Positions 52,517 through 60,339 of a stretch of 64,000 nt of DNA are shown in pieces. Source of the DNA: 20CM-2-65-7 sp963830455 (GTDB taxonomy: Bacteria > Gemmatimonadota > Gemmatimonadetes > Gemmatimonadales > GWC2-71-9); assembly GCA_963830455.1 (NCBI GenBank), contig CAWHMT010000002.1:310001-374000 (forward strand), in the 5' to 3' direction. Every line of letters begins with the position of its first letter. Within the stretch, counting starts at the first letter, position 1. A program made the translations under genes and the position numbers. Below the pieces are notes generated by a model. The model was given only the letters and a program-made list of their open reading frames with translations. It ran no database searches and was not told where the DNA came from.

Positions 52517-53185
52517 ATGGTCGTGACACGCCGGCCGGTGTTCTACGGATTGTGCCTGCTGATCGGCACGTTGTTGTTCGGGGGCGCGGGCGCCATGCAT
52601 CCGCTGCTCTCGGGCGAGGGCGCGGCCCAGCTCGGCACGGTGGCGCGCACCGCCGGGTGGCGGCTGATCCACTGGTCTCTGCTGTTCGGGCTCGCGTTCA
52701 TGTACGCCGGATTGATCGGCATGTCCCTGCGTCACAACGAGACCTCGGGCGCGTCACCGTCCCGCGCCGGCATTCGGCTTGGCGCCTTCGCGTTCTCGGT
52801 ATGGTCGCTGAACATCCTGTTCATGGTCGGCGCGGGCTACCAGCTCGCCCGTGCCTACACTGCGGCTGATACGGGGCTCGCCGGTACGCACGCCGTGTTC
52901 GTCTACGACATGCTGCATCCGATGGGGCTGGCCGCCGAGCGGCTCGCAACGTTCCTGCTCGGCTTCGTGGCCTACACGTTTGGATGGGCGATCCGCAACG
53001 GTGGGGTGTGGCCCCGCTGGCTCGCCTGGTTTGCCTGGGTGGTGGCGGCTCTGTGCGGTGGGGCGGGGCTGCTGTTCAGCGAGACCTTGCCATACATGTA
53101 CTACGCGCAAGCGGCGTTCGTCGTCTGGCTATTGCTTGCGGCGATCGTCATGCTGTTCGAGCGTCGGGCGTTACCAACGCTCTGA
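52517..53185 (+). CDS. Multi-helix membrane protein of unknown function
   Basis: A 222-residue protein with about six hydrophobic helices (LCLLIGTLLFGGAGAMHPLL, LIHWSLLFGLAFMYAGLIG, FAFSVWSLNILFMVGAGYQL and others). The ATG at 52517 follows a gggag Shine-Dalgarno sequence; the open frame upstream is repeat-derived and probably untranslated. Conserved His/Met residues (AMHPLL, MLHPMGL) may matter, but I cannot assign a family. It lies close to the oxidase genes. Confidence 0.7.
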   Translation: MVVTRRPVFYGLCLLIGTLLFGGAGAMHPLLSGEGAAQLGTVARTAGWRLIHWSLLFGLAFMYAGLIGMSLRHNETSGASPSRAGIRLGAFAFSVWSLNILFMVGAGYQLARAYTAADTGLAGTHAVFVYDMLHPMGLAAERLATFLLGFVAYTFGWAIRNGGVWPRWLAWFAWVVAALCGGAGLLFSETLPYMYYAQAAFVVWLLLAAIVMLFERRALPTL

Positions 53186-53464
53186 CGAATCGACGGCCCG
53201 GCGTCGGAACAGTGCTCGTGCGACCGCAATGCTCGCGAGTACCGACATGACGACGAGGAGGGGATAAAGCAGAAGCAGATCGACGCGGATGTTGCACTCA
53301 CCAGTGCACAACCATCGGCGCTGCATCGCGTACTCGTAGACCGCGTAGGTGGCCCACATGAGTGCTGTAAGCGCAACGAGCCTACGCCTCGAGAAACGAT
53401 AAGACAGGCCAAAGAGCGCGGCTGGAACCAGGGCGAGCCACGGCCACTCGATGAGCAAACTCAC
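53171..53464 (-). CDS. Small membrane protein of unknown function
   Basis: A 97-residue protein from a GTG (MSLLIEWPWLALVPAALFGL), with three hydrophobic segments and a Cys pair (LCTGECNIRVD). A longer frame to 53503 would start inside the degQ terminator hairpin, so I prefer the inner start. The RRWLCTGECNIRVDLLLLYP segment resembles small uncharacterised proteins, but no function can be given. Its 3' end overlaps the convergent gene by 15 nt. Confidence 0.6.
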   Translation of the reverse strand: MSLLIEWPWLALVPAALFGLSYRFSRRRLVALTALMWATYAVYEYAMQRRWLCTGECNIRVDLLLLYPLLVVMSVLASIAVARALFRRRAVDSSERW

Positions 53465-53480
53465 GCTAAACGCAATATGC

Positions 53481-53520
53481 CAACAAAAACCGGGGGCCGC
53501 CAAACGGCGACCCCCGGTTT
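53481..53520 (-). terminator. Rho-independent terminator of degQ
   Basis: Perfect 10-bp outer stem (53487-53496 with 53511-53520), extended by ccg/cgg, GC-rich. On the minus strand it is followed by a T-rich tail (ggtttttgtt). It begins 17 nt after the degQ stop. Confidence 0.88.
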
Positions 53521-53536
53521 CGATCCTGACCTGCCC

Positions 53537-55099
53537 TTACGGCACGCGAATCCGGACGACGTCGCCGAGCCACCCATCCGGCGTCCGCCGCAGCACCGAC
53601 AGCGTCGCAATATCACCCTTGTCGAGCGACGCGATCGCCTGCCGGAACTCGGCCACCGTGCGGGTTGGCTGGTTGTTGACCTTCAAGATGATATCGGGAT
53701 AGCCCGAGCTGGCGTCAGCCAGTTTCTGGTACGCCGGCCCGTCGGGCGAAACCTGTGTCACCACGAGCGCTCCACCAGACCGCAGCACGGGCCGCAGCTC
53801 GGTATCGCGGATGTCTTCCTGCGTCAGCGGCTGCACCGAGATCCCCAGCGGGCCTACGGATGCCGCGGGCTCGTCGCGACGGGGTGAATCGCCGGCGCTG
53901 GCGATGTCGTCGTCGTCCGCTCCCGGCGGCGCCGCGAGCTTGACGGGAATCGTCTGCTGCTGGCCCTTGCTGCGCACGATCGTGGCGCGCACGACGTCGC
54001 CCGGCTTCTTGAATCCGACGCGTTGCTGCAGCTGGGGCACGGATGTCACGGGCTGCCCGTCCACGGCGACGATGACATCGCCCTGCTGGATTCCCGCACG
54101 CGCAGCCGGTGAGTCATCGGGTCTGTCACCGTACGAGTAGGCCCGCACCACTACGCCCTTGATGGCCGACAATCCCACCGCTTCCGCGTCTTCCTGTGTC
54201 GCGTCCTTGATGCTTACACCCATCACCGCGCGCTCGACATGCCCGGTGGCGATGAGCTGCGTCATCACGGTGCGGGCGAGGTTGATCGGGATGGCAAACC
54301 CGTACCCGGCATAAAACCCGGTCTCACTGGCGATGGCCGAGTTGATGCCGATAACCTCGCCGCGCACGTTCACCAGCGGCCCACCCGAATTGCCCGGGTT
54401 GATGGCCGCGTCCGTCTGAATGAAGTCCTGAATCGCGTACTTGCTCTGATTGAGACCCGAGAGCAGCCGCCCCTTGGCGCTGATGATGCCCGCCGTCACC
54501 GTGAACGTGAACGCCTCGCCCAGGGGATTGCCGATGGCGAGCACCCAGTTCCCGATCTCGCTCGAGTCGGCATCGCCGAGCCGAACCGTCGGCAGGGATG
54601 TCGCCTGAATCTTGATCACCGCGACGTCGGTTGAGGGATCGGTCCCGATCGTCCTGGCCGAGAATTCACGGTTGTCGAAGAGACGCACCGTCACGCGATC
54701 GGCGCCTTGCACGACGTGATTGTTCGTCAGGATGTAGCCGTCCTGCGAGACAATGAACCCTGATCCCGAGCCTTGCTCGATCTGGGGACGGCGCGGGCCC
54801 TGGAAGAAATCCTCGAACCCCGGCGGCAGCCGGCGGCTGGTTGTTTGCTGGCGGCGTTCAGACCTGATGAACACCACGGCCGGCTTCACATGCTCCGCCA
54901 CCGACGCGAATGCCTCACCCAGGTCGACCGCCGTCTTCGCTTGCGGTGGCGCCGCGCGTCTCGTGTCCTGCAGCACCGAAACGACCGCCGCCTCACCCCG
55001 CGCCGGGAGCTTGAACGCCGCGGCGAATGCCAGGCCAAGCGCAAATGCGATGACCACCAGACTCCCGAACTTCAACCAATCCCGCGTCTTCACCGACAT
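53537..55099 (-). CDS. degQ: Do-like serine protease (DegP/DegQ) with two PDZ domains
   Basis: A 520-residue protein with an N-terminal membrane anchor or signal (FGSLVVIAFALGLAFAAAF). The trypsin-like domain has His in YILTNNHVVQGA, Asp in GTDPSTDVAVIKIQ and Ser in INPGNSGGPLVNV. The two PDZ domains start near GVVVRAYSYGDRP and GALVVTQVSPDGPA. An Asp-rich linker (GADDDDIASAGDSP) joins them. It degrades or refolds damaged envelope proteins. It follows dnaK on the same strand by 12 nt, forming a stress operon, and ends at a clear terminator. Confidence 0.94.
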   Translation of the reverse strand: MSVKTRDWLKFGSLVVIAFALGLAFAAAFKLPARGEAAVVSVLQDTRRAAPPQAKTAVDLGEAFASVAEHVKPAVVFIRSERRQQTTSRRLPPGFEDFFQGPRRPQIEQGSGSGFIVSQDGYILTNNHVVQGADRVTVRLFDNREFSARTIGTDPSTDVAVIKIQATSLPTVRLGDADSSEIGNWVLAIGNPLGEAFTFTVTAGIISAKGRLLSGLNQSKYAIQDFIQTDAAINPGNSGGPLVNVRGEVIGINSAIASETGFYAGYGFAIPINLARTVMTQLIATGHVERAVMGVSIKDATQEDAEAVGLSAIKGVVVRAYSYGDRPDDSPAARAGIQQGDVIVAVDGQPVTSVPQLQQRVGFKKPGDVVRATIVRSKGQQQTIPVKLAAPPGADDDDIASAGDSPRRDEPAASVGPLGISVQPLTQEDIRDTELRPVLRSGGALVVTQVSPDGPAYQKLADASSGYPDIILKVNNQPTRTVAEFRQAIASLDKGDIATLSVLRRTPDGWLGDVVRIRVP

Positions 55100-55111
55100 C
55101 CTGTCCCCCTT

Positions 55112-57067
55112 TTAAGACTTCTTCGATTTATCGTCATCCATGATCTCGTAATCTGCGTCGACGACCTTCTCATCCTTCTTCGCGCCGGCGGCCTGGCCGT
55201 CGCCGCCCCCCGCCGCCCCTTCGCCGCCCTTCGCCGCCCCTTCGCCGCCCTCCGCACCGGCCGCTCCACGGGCTGCGTACAGCGACGCCCCTGCTGCGGA
55301 ATATGCCTGCTGGAGCTCGTCCAGCGCTTTGCTGATTTCGTCAGCATTTCCACTGCGCAGCGCCTGCTGGGCCTGCTGGATCGCGTTGTCGAGCCGCGAC
55401 TTGAGCCCGGCCTCGATCTTATCGACCCACTCTTTGGACTCCTTGGTCACTTGGTACACCATGTTATCGAGCCGGTTACGCTGCTCGATCACATCCCGCC
55501 GCTTCTTGTCCTCGGCGGCATGCGCCTCGGCGTCCTTCACCATCTTGTCGATGTCCTTGTCACCGAGCCCGGACGAGGCTTCGATCCGGATCTTCTGCTC
55601 CTTGCCCGTGGCCTTGTCCTTCGCCGCCACATGCAGGATGCCGTTCGCGTCGATGTCGAAGCCGACCTCGACCTGCGGAATGCCGCGCGGAGCGGGTGGA
55701 ATACCCGTCAGCTGGAACTTGCCGATGGTGCGGTTGTCCTGCGCCATCTGGCGCTCACCCTGCAGCACGTGGATCTCGACCGTGGTCTGATTGTCCTCGG
55801 CCGTCGAGAACGTTTCCGACTTCTTGGTCGGAATCGTCGTGTTGCGCTGGATGAGAACCGTGGTGACGCCCCCCAACGTTTCGATGCCGAGCGACAGCGG
55901 CGTCACGTCGAGCAGCAGCACGTCCTTCACCTCGCCCGCGAGCACGCCACCCTGAATCGCCGCGCCGATCGCCACGACTTCATCGGGGTTCACGCCCTTG
56001 TGCGGCTCCTTGCCGAAGAAGCTCTTGACGACCTCCTGGACCTTCGGCATGCGCGTCTGGCCACCAACGAGAATGACCTCATCGATGTCCCCGGGCTTCA
56101 GCCCGGCATCGGTGAGCGCCTGCTGCATCGGCGGAGCGGTCCGCTTCACCAGGTCGTCCACGAGCTGCTCGAGCTTGGCGCGCGTGAGCGTCAGGTTCAG
56201 ATGCTTGGGACCCGACTGATCGGCGGTGATGAACGGCAGGTTGATCTCCGTCTGCATCACGGTCGACAGCTCCATCTTGGCCTTCTCGGCGGCTTCCTTC
56301 AGTCGCTGCAGCGCCATCGGATCCTTGGAGAGGTCGATCCCCTGTTCGCGCTTGAACTCCCCGACCAGCCATTCCATCACGCGGGCGTCGAAATCGTCAC
56401 CGCCGAGGTGGGTGTCGCCGTTCGTACTCTTCACCTCGAACACGCCTTCGGCGAGCTCGAGGATCGAGATGTCGTACGTGCCGCCACCCAGGTCGTACAC
56501 GGCGACTTTCTCTTCCTTCTTCTTGTCGAGGCCGTAGGCGAGCGCGGACGCAGTGGGCTCATTGATGATGCGGACGACATCGAGACCGGCGATCTTGCCG
56601 GCGTCCTTGGTCGCCTGGCGCTGCGAGTCGTTGAAGTAGGCCGGGACCGTCACGACCGCCTTCTCGACCTTGTGACCGAGATAGTCTTCGGCGGTCTGCC
56701 GCATCTTCTGGAGGATCATCGCCGAGATCTCGGGGGGCGAGTACTGCTTGCCGCTGACTTCGACCACCGCGAGGCCGTTCTGGCCCCGGACGACTTTATA
56801 GGGAACGCGCTTGATCTCTTCGGAGACTTCCTCGGAGCGCCGTCCCATGAACCGTTTGATCGAGAAGATCGTGTTCTGCGGGTTGGTGACTGCCTGCCGC
56901 TTGGCGACCGTCCCCACCAGTCGCTCACCGTCCTTGGTGAAAGCGACGACCGACGGCGTGGTACGACCACCTTCGGCATTGGGGATGACGACGGGATCGC
57001 CACCTTCCATGACCGCCACCACGGAGTTGGTGGTCCCGAGGTCAATACCGATGATCTTCTCAGCCAT
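55112..57067 (-). CDS. dnaK: DnaK (Hsp70) chaperone
   Basis: A 651-residue protein starting MAEKIIGIDLGTTNSVVAVM. DLGGGTYDISILEL and VILVGGQTRMPKVQ are the other nucleotide-domain signatures; the substrate domain includes LLLDVTPLSLGIETLGGV. The C-terminus is unusually Gly/Glu/Ala-rich (EGGEGAAKGGEGAAGGGDGQ) before the normal VDADYEIMDDD. The start at 57067 is supported by an aggag Shine-Dalgarno sequence; an upstream in-frame ATG at 57130 is not conserved. No CIRCE operator is visible upstream. degQ follows. Confidence 0.97.
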   Translation of the reverse strand: MAEKIIGIDLGTTNSVVAVMEGGDPVVIPNAEGGRTTPSVVAFTKDGERLVGTVAKRQAVTNPQNTIFSIKRFMGRRSEEVSEEIKRVPYKVVRGQNGLAVVEVSGKQYSPPEISAMILQKMRQTAEDYLGHKVEKAVVTVPAYFNDSQRQATKDAGKIAGLDVVRIINEPTASALAYGLDKKKEEKVAVYDLGGGTYDISILELAEGVFEVKSTNGDTHLGGDDFDARVMEWLVGEFKREQGIDLSKDPMALQRLKEAAEKAKMELSTVMQTEINLPFITADQSGPKHLNLTLTRAKLEQLVDDLVKRTAPPMQQALTDAGLKPGDIDEVILVGGQTRMPKVQEVVKSFFGKEPHKGVNPDEVVAIGAAIQGGVLAGEVKDVLLLDVTPLSLGIETLGGVTTVLIQRNTTIPTKKSETFSTAEDNQTTVEIHVLQGERQMAQDNRTIGKFQLTGIPPAPRGIPQVEVGFDIDANGILHVAAKDKATGKEQKIRIEASSGLGDKDIDKMVKDAEAHAAEDKKRRDVIEQRNRLDNMVYQVTKESKEWVDKIEAGLKSRLDNAIQQAQQALRSGNADEISKALDELQQAYSAAGASLYAARGAAGAEGGEGAAKGGEGAAGGGDGQAAGAKKDEKVVDADYEIMDDDKSKKS

Positions 57068-57157
57068 ACTCTCAGCTCCTGGTAGGGAATTGATGCCGAC
57101 CTGATGCCGCAGGTCGCAAAGGGCAAGCATCGTGCCCGTATTCGCTGCCAGAAAGGC

Positions 57158-57212
57158 AGACGGCTAGACGGTTGGACGGTTAGTCTAACCGGCTAGCCGT
57201 CTAACCGTCTAG
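57158..57212. repeat. Inverted array, word cggttag/cggctag (array C3)
   Basis: Left half 57158-57183 (agacggctagacggttgg, acggttag), 2-nt turn, right half 57186-57210 (taaccggctagccgtc, taaccgtct). A near-perfect ~25-bp hairpin. Unlike the arrays at gene ends, this one lies between divergent starts (dnaK and rhomboid). Confidence 0.87.
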
Positions 57213-57223
57213 ATTTTCCCTCA

Positions 57224-57985
57224 ATGTTCCCCTACAAGGACGAGAATCCCACCGAGCGGCCCGCGGTTATCACCGTTGCAATCATCATCGCCAACGTCCT
57301 CGCCTTCATTCTTCTCCAGGGGGCTGGGAGTGAGGGCCAACTGGCGCGCTCGGTCTGCGACCTTGGCCTCATCCCCGGGGAGATTCTTCAGACGGCCAAG
57401 CCGGGCAGCGGAGTCGAGCTCGCGCCCGGCATGGTCTGCCTCGTCGACGCGGTGCCGAAGTACTGGACCGTGCTCACATCGATGTTCATGCACGGCGGGT
57501 GGTTTCACCTGATCGGCAACATGCTCTTCCTGTGGGTGTTCGGAAACAACATCGAAGACGCGATGGGGCACGGGAAGTTCGTCATTTTCTATCTGCTGTG
57601 CGGCACGGCCGCAGCCGCGGCCCAGACATTCGTGAGCCCCCATTCCCTCGTCCCGATGGTCGGGGCTTCCGGCGCGATCAGCGGGGTGCTTGGGGCCTAC
57701 CTCCTTCTTTATCCGAAGGTGCGCGTCCACACGCTCATCATTCTGCCTATCTACATCACCACTGTGGCGATCCCTGCGTGGGTCATGCTGGGCTACTGGA
57801 TCCTGCTCCAAGTGCTGAGCGGCCTCGTCAGGCTCACTGAGCTCGAGAAGGGCGGGGTCGCGTTCTTCGCGCACGTCGGGGGCTTCGTCGCAGGATTCCT
57901 GCTGGTGCGGGCGTTCGCGTCCGAGGAAGTGCTGCGCAGCCGGCCTACGCCGCCGGCGTCGTACTATCGGTACCGGTCAAACTGA
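57224..57985 (+). CDS. Rhomboid-family intramembrane serine protease
   Basis: A 253-residue membrane protein. The catalytic serine is in MVGASGAISGVLGAY, the histidine in FFAHVGGFVAGFLL; HGGWFHLIGNMLFLWVFGNN is the rhomboid signature including the oxyanion His/Asn. The long first loop (about 30-85) is normal. It cleaves membrane proteins within the bilayer. The start is ATG at 57224, 12 nt after array C3. Its stop abuts array B2. Confidence 0.93.
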   Translation: MFPYKDENPTERPAVITVAIIIANVLAFILLQGAGSEGQLARSVCDLGLIPGEILQTAKPGSGVELAPGMVCLVDAVPKYWTVLTSMFMHGGWFHLIGNMLFLWVFGNNIEDAMGHGKFVIFYLLCGTAAAAAQTFVSPHSLVPMVGASGAISGVLGAYLLLYPKVRVHTLIILPIYITTVAIPAWVMLGYWILLQVLSGLVRLTELEKGGVAFFAHVGGFVAGFLLVRAFASEEVLRSRPTPPASYYRYRSN

Positions 57986-58044
57986 GCTATCGGCTATCAG
58001 CTATCCGCTATCAGGTTTAAGCCCGATAGCCGATAGCCGATAGC
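57986..58044. repeat. Inverted array, word gctatcg (array B2)
   Basis: gctatcggctatcag, ctatccgctatcag, loop gtttaagc, then ccgatagccgatagccgata. Same words as array B1, 41 kb away. It lies between the convergent rhomboid and phoU genes, ending 2 nt before the phoU stop. Confidence 0.87.
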
Positions 58045-58046
58045 TT

Positions 58047-58724
58047 CTATCCCTCAGCGTGATGCTTAATCGACTTCCCCTCCACAAGAAACACCACATC
58101 TTCCGCGATATTCGTCGCCAGGTCGGCCACGCGCTCGAGATTGCGGCTCACGAGGAATAACTCCATCGCCGTGCCGATGATGTGCGGATCCTCCATCATG
58201 TGCGTCAGCAGAATCCGGAACATCGACTGGTGCAGCGCGTCGACGTGGTCGTCGCGCCGGCAGATCGCCCGGCCGGCCTGCGCGTCGCCGCGCACGAACG
58301 CGTCGAGCGCGTCGGCGAGCATCGTCCGCGCCTGCCGCGCCATCTCGAGCAGCTCGGGTTCGGGAACGATCGGCCGGGCCTCGAACAGCCGTTCGGCCGA
58401 TTGCGCGATGTTCACCGCGTGATCGCCCACGCGCTCCAGGTCGTTGGCGATCTTCATCGCGGCGGTGAGGAAGCGCAGATCGCGCGCCATCGGCTGCTGA
58501 GTCGCGAGCAGCCGGATCACGCGCTCCTCGACGTCGAGCTCGAGTTGATCGATCGCCGTGTCGCCCGCGATGACGTCGCGCGCCTTGTCGCCGTCCCGCT
58601 GCAGGACCGCGTCGACGGCCGCGGCGAGCGCCGCCTGCGCGTCGGCCGACATGTTGAGGAGCGCGACTTTGAGCTCGGAGAGCTCGTCGTGGAAATGCCG
58701 ATGACCTGCCGGTTGCGCGTTCAT
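58047..58724 (-). CDS. phoU: PhoU, phosphate-signalling regulator
   Basis: A 225-residue helical protein with two PhoU repeats. The metal-binding motifs are AMKIANDLERVGDHAVNIA and FLVSRNLERVADLATNIAEDV. It links the Pst transporter to the PhoR kinase and represses the Pho response when phosphate is high. The ATG at 58724 lies 2 nt after the pstB stop, and it is the last gene of the pst operon. No phoR or phoB is in the window. Confidence 0.95.
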   Translation of the reverse strand: MNAQPAGHRHFHDELSELKVALLNMSADAQAALAAAVDAVLQRDGDKARDVIAGDTAIDQLELDVEERVIRLLATQQPMARDLRFLTAAMKIANDLERVGDHAVNIAQSAERLFEARPIVPEPELLEMARQARTMLADALDAFVRGDAQAGRAICRRDDHVDALHQSMFRILLTHMMEDPHIIGTAMELFLVSRNLERVADLATNIAEDVVFLVEGKSIKHHAEG

Positions 58725-58726
58725 GA

Positions 58727-59563
58727 TTATCCAAACCTTCCCGTAATGTACGCTTCGGTCCGTTCGTCGGCGGGCCGTGTGAACACCTGCTGGGTCGTCC
58801 CGAACTCCACGAGCTGACCCACGTAGAAGAAGCCGGTGAAATCGGACACCCGTGCCGCCTGCTGCATGTTGTGCGTCACGATCACGATCGTGTACGTCTG
58901 CTTGAGCTCGACCAGCAGCTCCTCGATGCGCTGCGTCGCGATCGGGTCGAGCGCGGAGCACGGCTCGTCCATCAAGAGGACTTCGGGCTCGTTGGCCAGC
59001 GCGCGCGCGATGCACAGCCGCTGTTGCTGGCCGCCCGACAACGCCGTCCCTGGCTCGCGCAGCCGCGCCTCCACTTCGTCCCACAGCGCTGCCTGTCGCA
59101 GGGCCCGCTCGACGCGGTCCGGCAGCTCGCTCGTGGGGGCGATCCCGTTCAGCCGCGGCCCGTACGCCACGTTGTCGTAGACGGACTTCGGAAACGGATT
59201 GGGCCGCTGGAATACCATGCCGATCTTCTGCCGCAGCGCGACGACGTCGGTCCCCGGCGCAAAGATCGACTCGCCGTCCAGCAGAATGTTGCCCGTGTGG
59301 CGCGCGCCCGGCGTGAGATCGTGGAGCCGGTTGATCGAGCGTAGGAACGTGGTCTTCCCGCATCCCGACGGGCCGATCAGCGCGGTGACCGCGTTGGCCG
59401 GGATCGATAGGTTGACCTCGTGCAGCGCCTGGGTTGGCCCGTACCAAAAGTTGTAGGCGCGGGACTCGAGGACCGGCGGGTGGGCGGATGGCCGGATGGG
59501 CGGATCGCTGGGGGCTTTGCGATCCGTCGATCCGTCCGTCCGCCGATCCGCCGCCGTGGCCAT
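58727..59563 (-). CDS. pstB: PstB phosphate ABC transporter ATPase, copy A, with repeat-derived N-terminus
   Basis: A 278-residue ABC ATPase. Walker A GPSGCGKTTFLR, Q-loop VFQRPNPFPKSVYDN, signature LSGGQQQRLCIARAL, Walker B VLLMDEPCSALDPI, H-loop IVTHNMQQA. The conserved domain starts at about residue 34 (RAYNFWYG); residues 4-30 are a low-complexity leader (DRRTDGSTDRKAPSDPP) encoded by array F. The start overlaps the stop of the upstream pstB (TGATG). It energises phosphate uptake by PstC/PstA. Confidence 0.94.
   Translation of the reverse strand: MATAADRRTDGSTDRKAPSDPPIRPSAHPPVLESRAYNFWYGPTQALHEVNLSIPANAVTALIGPSGCGKTTFLRSINRLHDLTPGARHTGNILLDGESIFAPGTDVVALRQKIGMVFQRPNPFPKSVYDNVAYGPRLNGIAPTSELPDRVERALRQAALWDEVEARLREPGTALSGGQQQRLCIARALANEPEVLLMDEPCSALDPIATQRIEELLVELKQTYTIVIVTHNMQQAARVSDFTGFFYVGQLVEFGTTQQVFTRPADERTEAYITGRFG
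59475..59555. repeat. Inverted array, word gggcggatggcc (array F), inside pstB
   Basis: Plus-strand left half 59475-59507 (ggcgggtgggcggatgg, ccggatgggcggatcg) and right half 59521-59555 (gatccgtcgatccgtccg, tccgccgatccgccgcc), with ~13 nt between. It encodes residues 4-30 of PstB on the minus strand. Confidence 0.83.
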
Positions 59564-60339
59564 CAACCAAATCTCCCCGTGATATACGCTTCCGTCTGCT
59601 CCACCTTGGGCTTCGTGAAGATCTCTTCGGTGCGTCCCACCTCGATCAAACGGCCCAGGTACATGAAAGCCGTGTAGTCCGAGACCCGCGCGGCTTGCTG
59701 CATGTTGTGGGTCACGATCACGATCGTATACAGCCGCTTGAGTGCATGACACAGCTCCTCGATCCGCTGCGTACCGGCCGGGTCCAGCGATGCGGTGGGC
59801 TCGTCGAGCAGCAGGATCTCAGGCTCTGGGGCGACGGCGCGGGCGATACAGAGGCGCTGCTGCTGTCCGCCCGACAACGCGAGCGCGCTCGTGTGCAGCC
59901 GGTCCTTCACCTCGTCCCACAGCGCGGCTTGCTGCAGCGCACGGTTGACGGCGGCGTCCATTTCCCGGCGGGGCCGCTTGCCGTTGACCTTGAGCCCGGC
60001 CGCGACGTTCTCATAGATCGACATCGTTGGAAACGGCGTCGGCCGCTGGAACACCATGCCGATGCGGCGCCGCAGCTCCACCGGGTTCACGTCGGGCGCG
60101 TAGACGTTGAGGTTGTCGAGCAGGACCTCGCCGACGACGCTGGCACCGGGCGTCAGCTCGTGCATCCGGTTGAGGCAGCGGAGCAGGGTGCTCTTGCCGC
60201 ATCCGGACGGCCCGATGATCGCGGTCACCGTGTGCGCAGGGAAGAGCAGCGACACGTCGTGCACCGCCCGGTGCCCGCCGAACAGCGCCGTGAGGCGCAT
60301 GGTCTCGAGCCGGAGCCGCGTATTACCGGGCGCTACCAT
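59563..60339 (-). CDS. pstB: PstB phosphate ABC transporter ATPase, copy B
   Basis: A 258-residue ABC ATPase, the normal PstB length. Walker A GPSGCGKSTLLR, Q-loop VFQRPTPFPTMSIYENV, signature LSGGQQQRLCIARAV, Walker B ILLLDEPTASLDPAG, H-loop IVTHNMQQA. It shares the ending EAYITGRFG with copy A, showing tandem duplication. It lies between pstA and copy A. Heterodimer formation or separate substrates (for example phosphate and another oxyanion) are possible. Confidence 0.94.
   Translation of the reverse strand: MVAPGNTRLRLETMRLTALFGGHRAVHDVSLLFPAHTVTAIIGPSGCGKSTLLRCLNRMHELTPGASVVGEVLLDNLNVYAPDVNPVELRRRIGMVFQRPTPFPTMSIYENVAAGLKVNGKRPRREMDAAVNRALQQAALWDEVKDRLHTSALALSGGQQQRLCIARAVAPEPEILLLDEPTASLDPAGTQRIEELCHALKRLYTIVIVTHNMQQAARVSDYTAFMYLGRLIEVGRTEEIFTKPKVEQTEAYITGRFG

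Noticed and set aside
54773..57085. 770-codon open frame on the plus strand opposite dnaK and degQ
   Set aside because: It is the reverse shadow of dnaK; it has no recognisable domain and consists of low-complexity Arg/Leu/Asp-rich sequence, as expected in high-GC DNA.
57068..57157. CIRCE operator or heat-shock promoter upstream of dnaK
   Set aside because: Neither the TTAGCACTC-N9-GAGTGCTAA pattern nor a sigma-32-like pair is present.
8319..58044. CRISPR-like arrays
   Set aside because: The short-repeat arrays have 7-12 nt words, no spacers, reverse-complement halves and no cas genes; they are not CRISPR.
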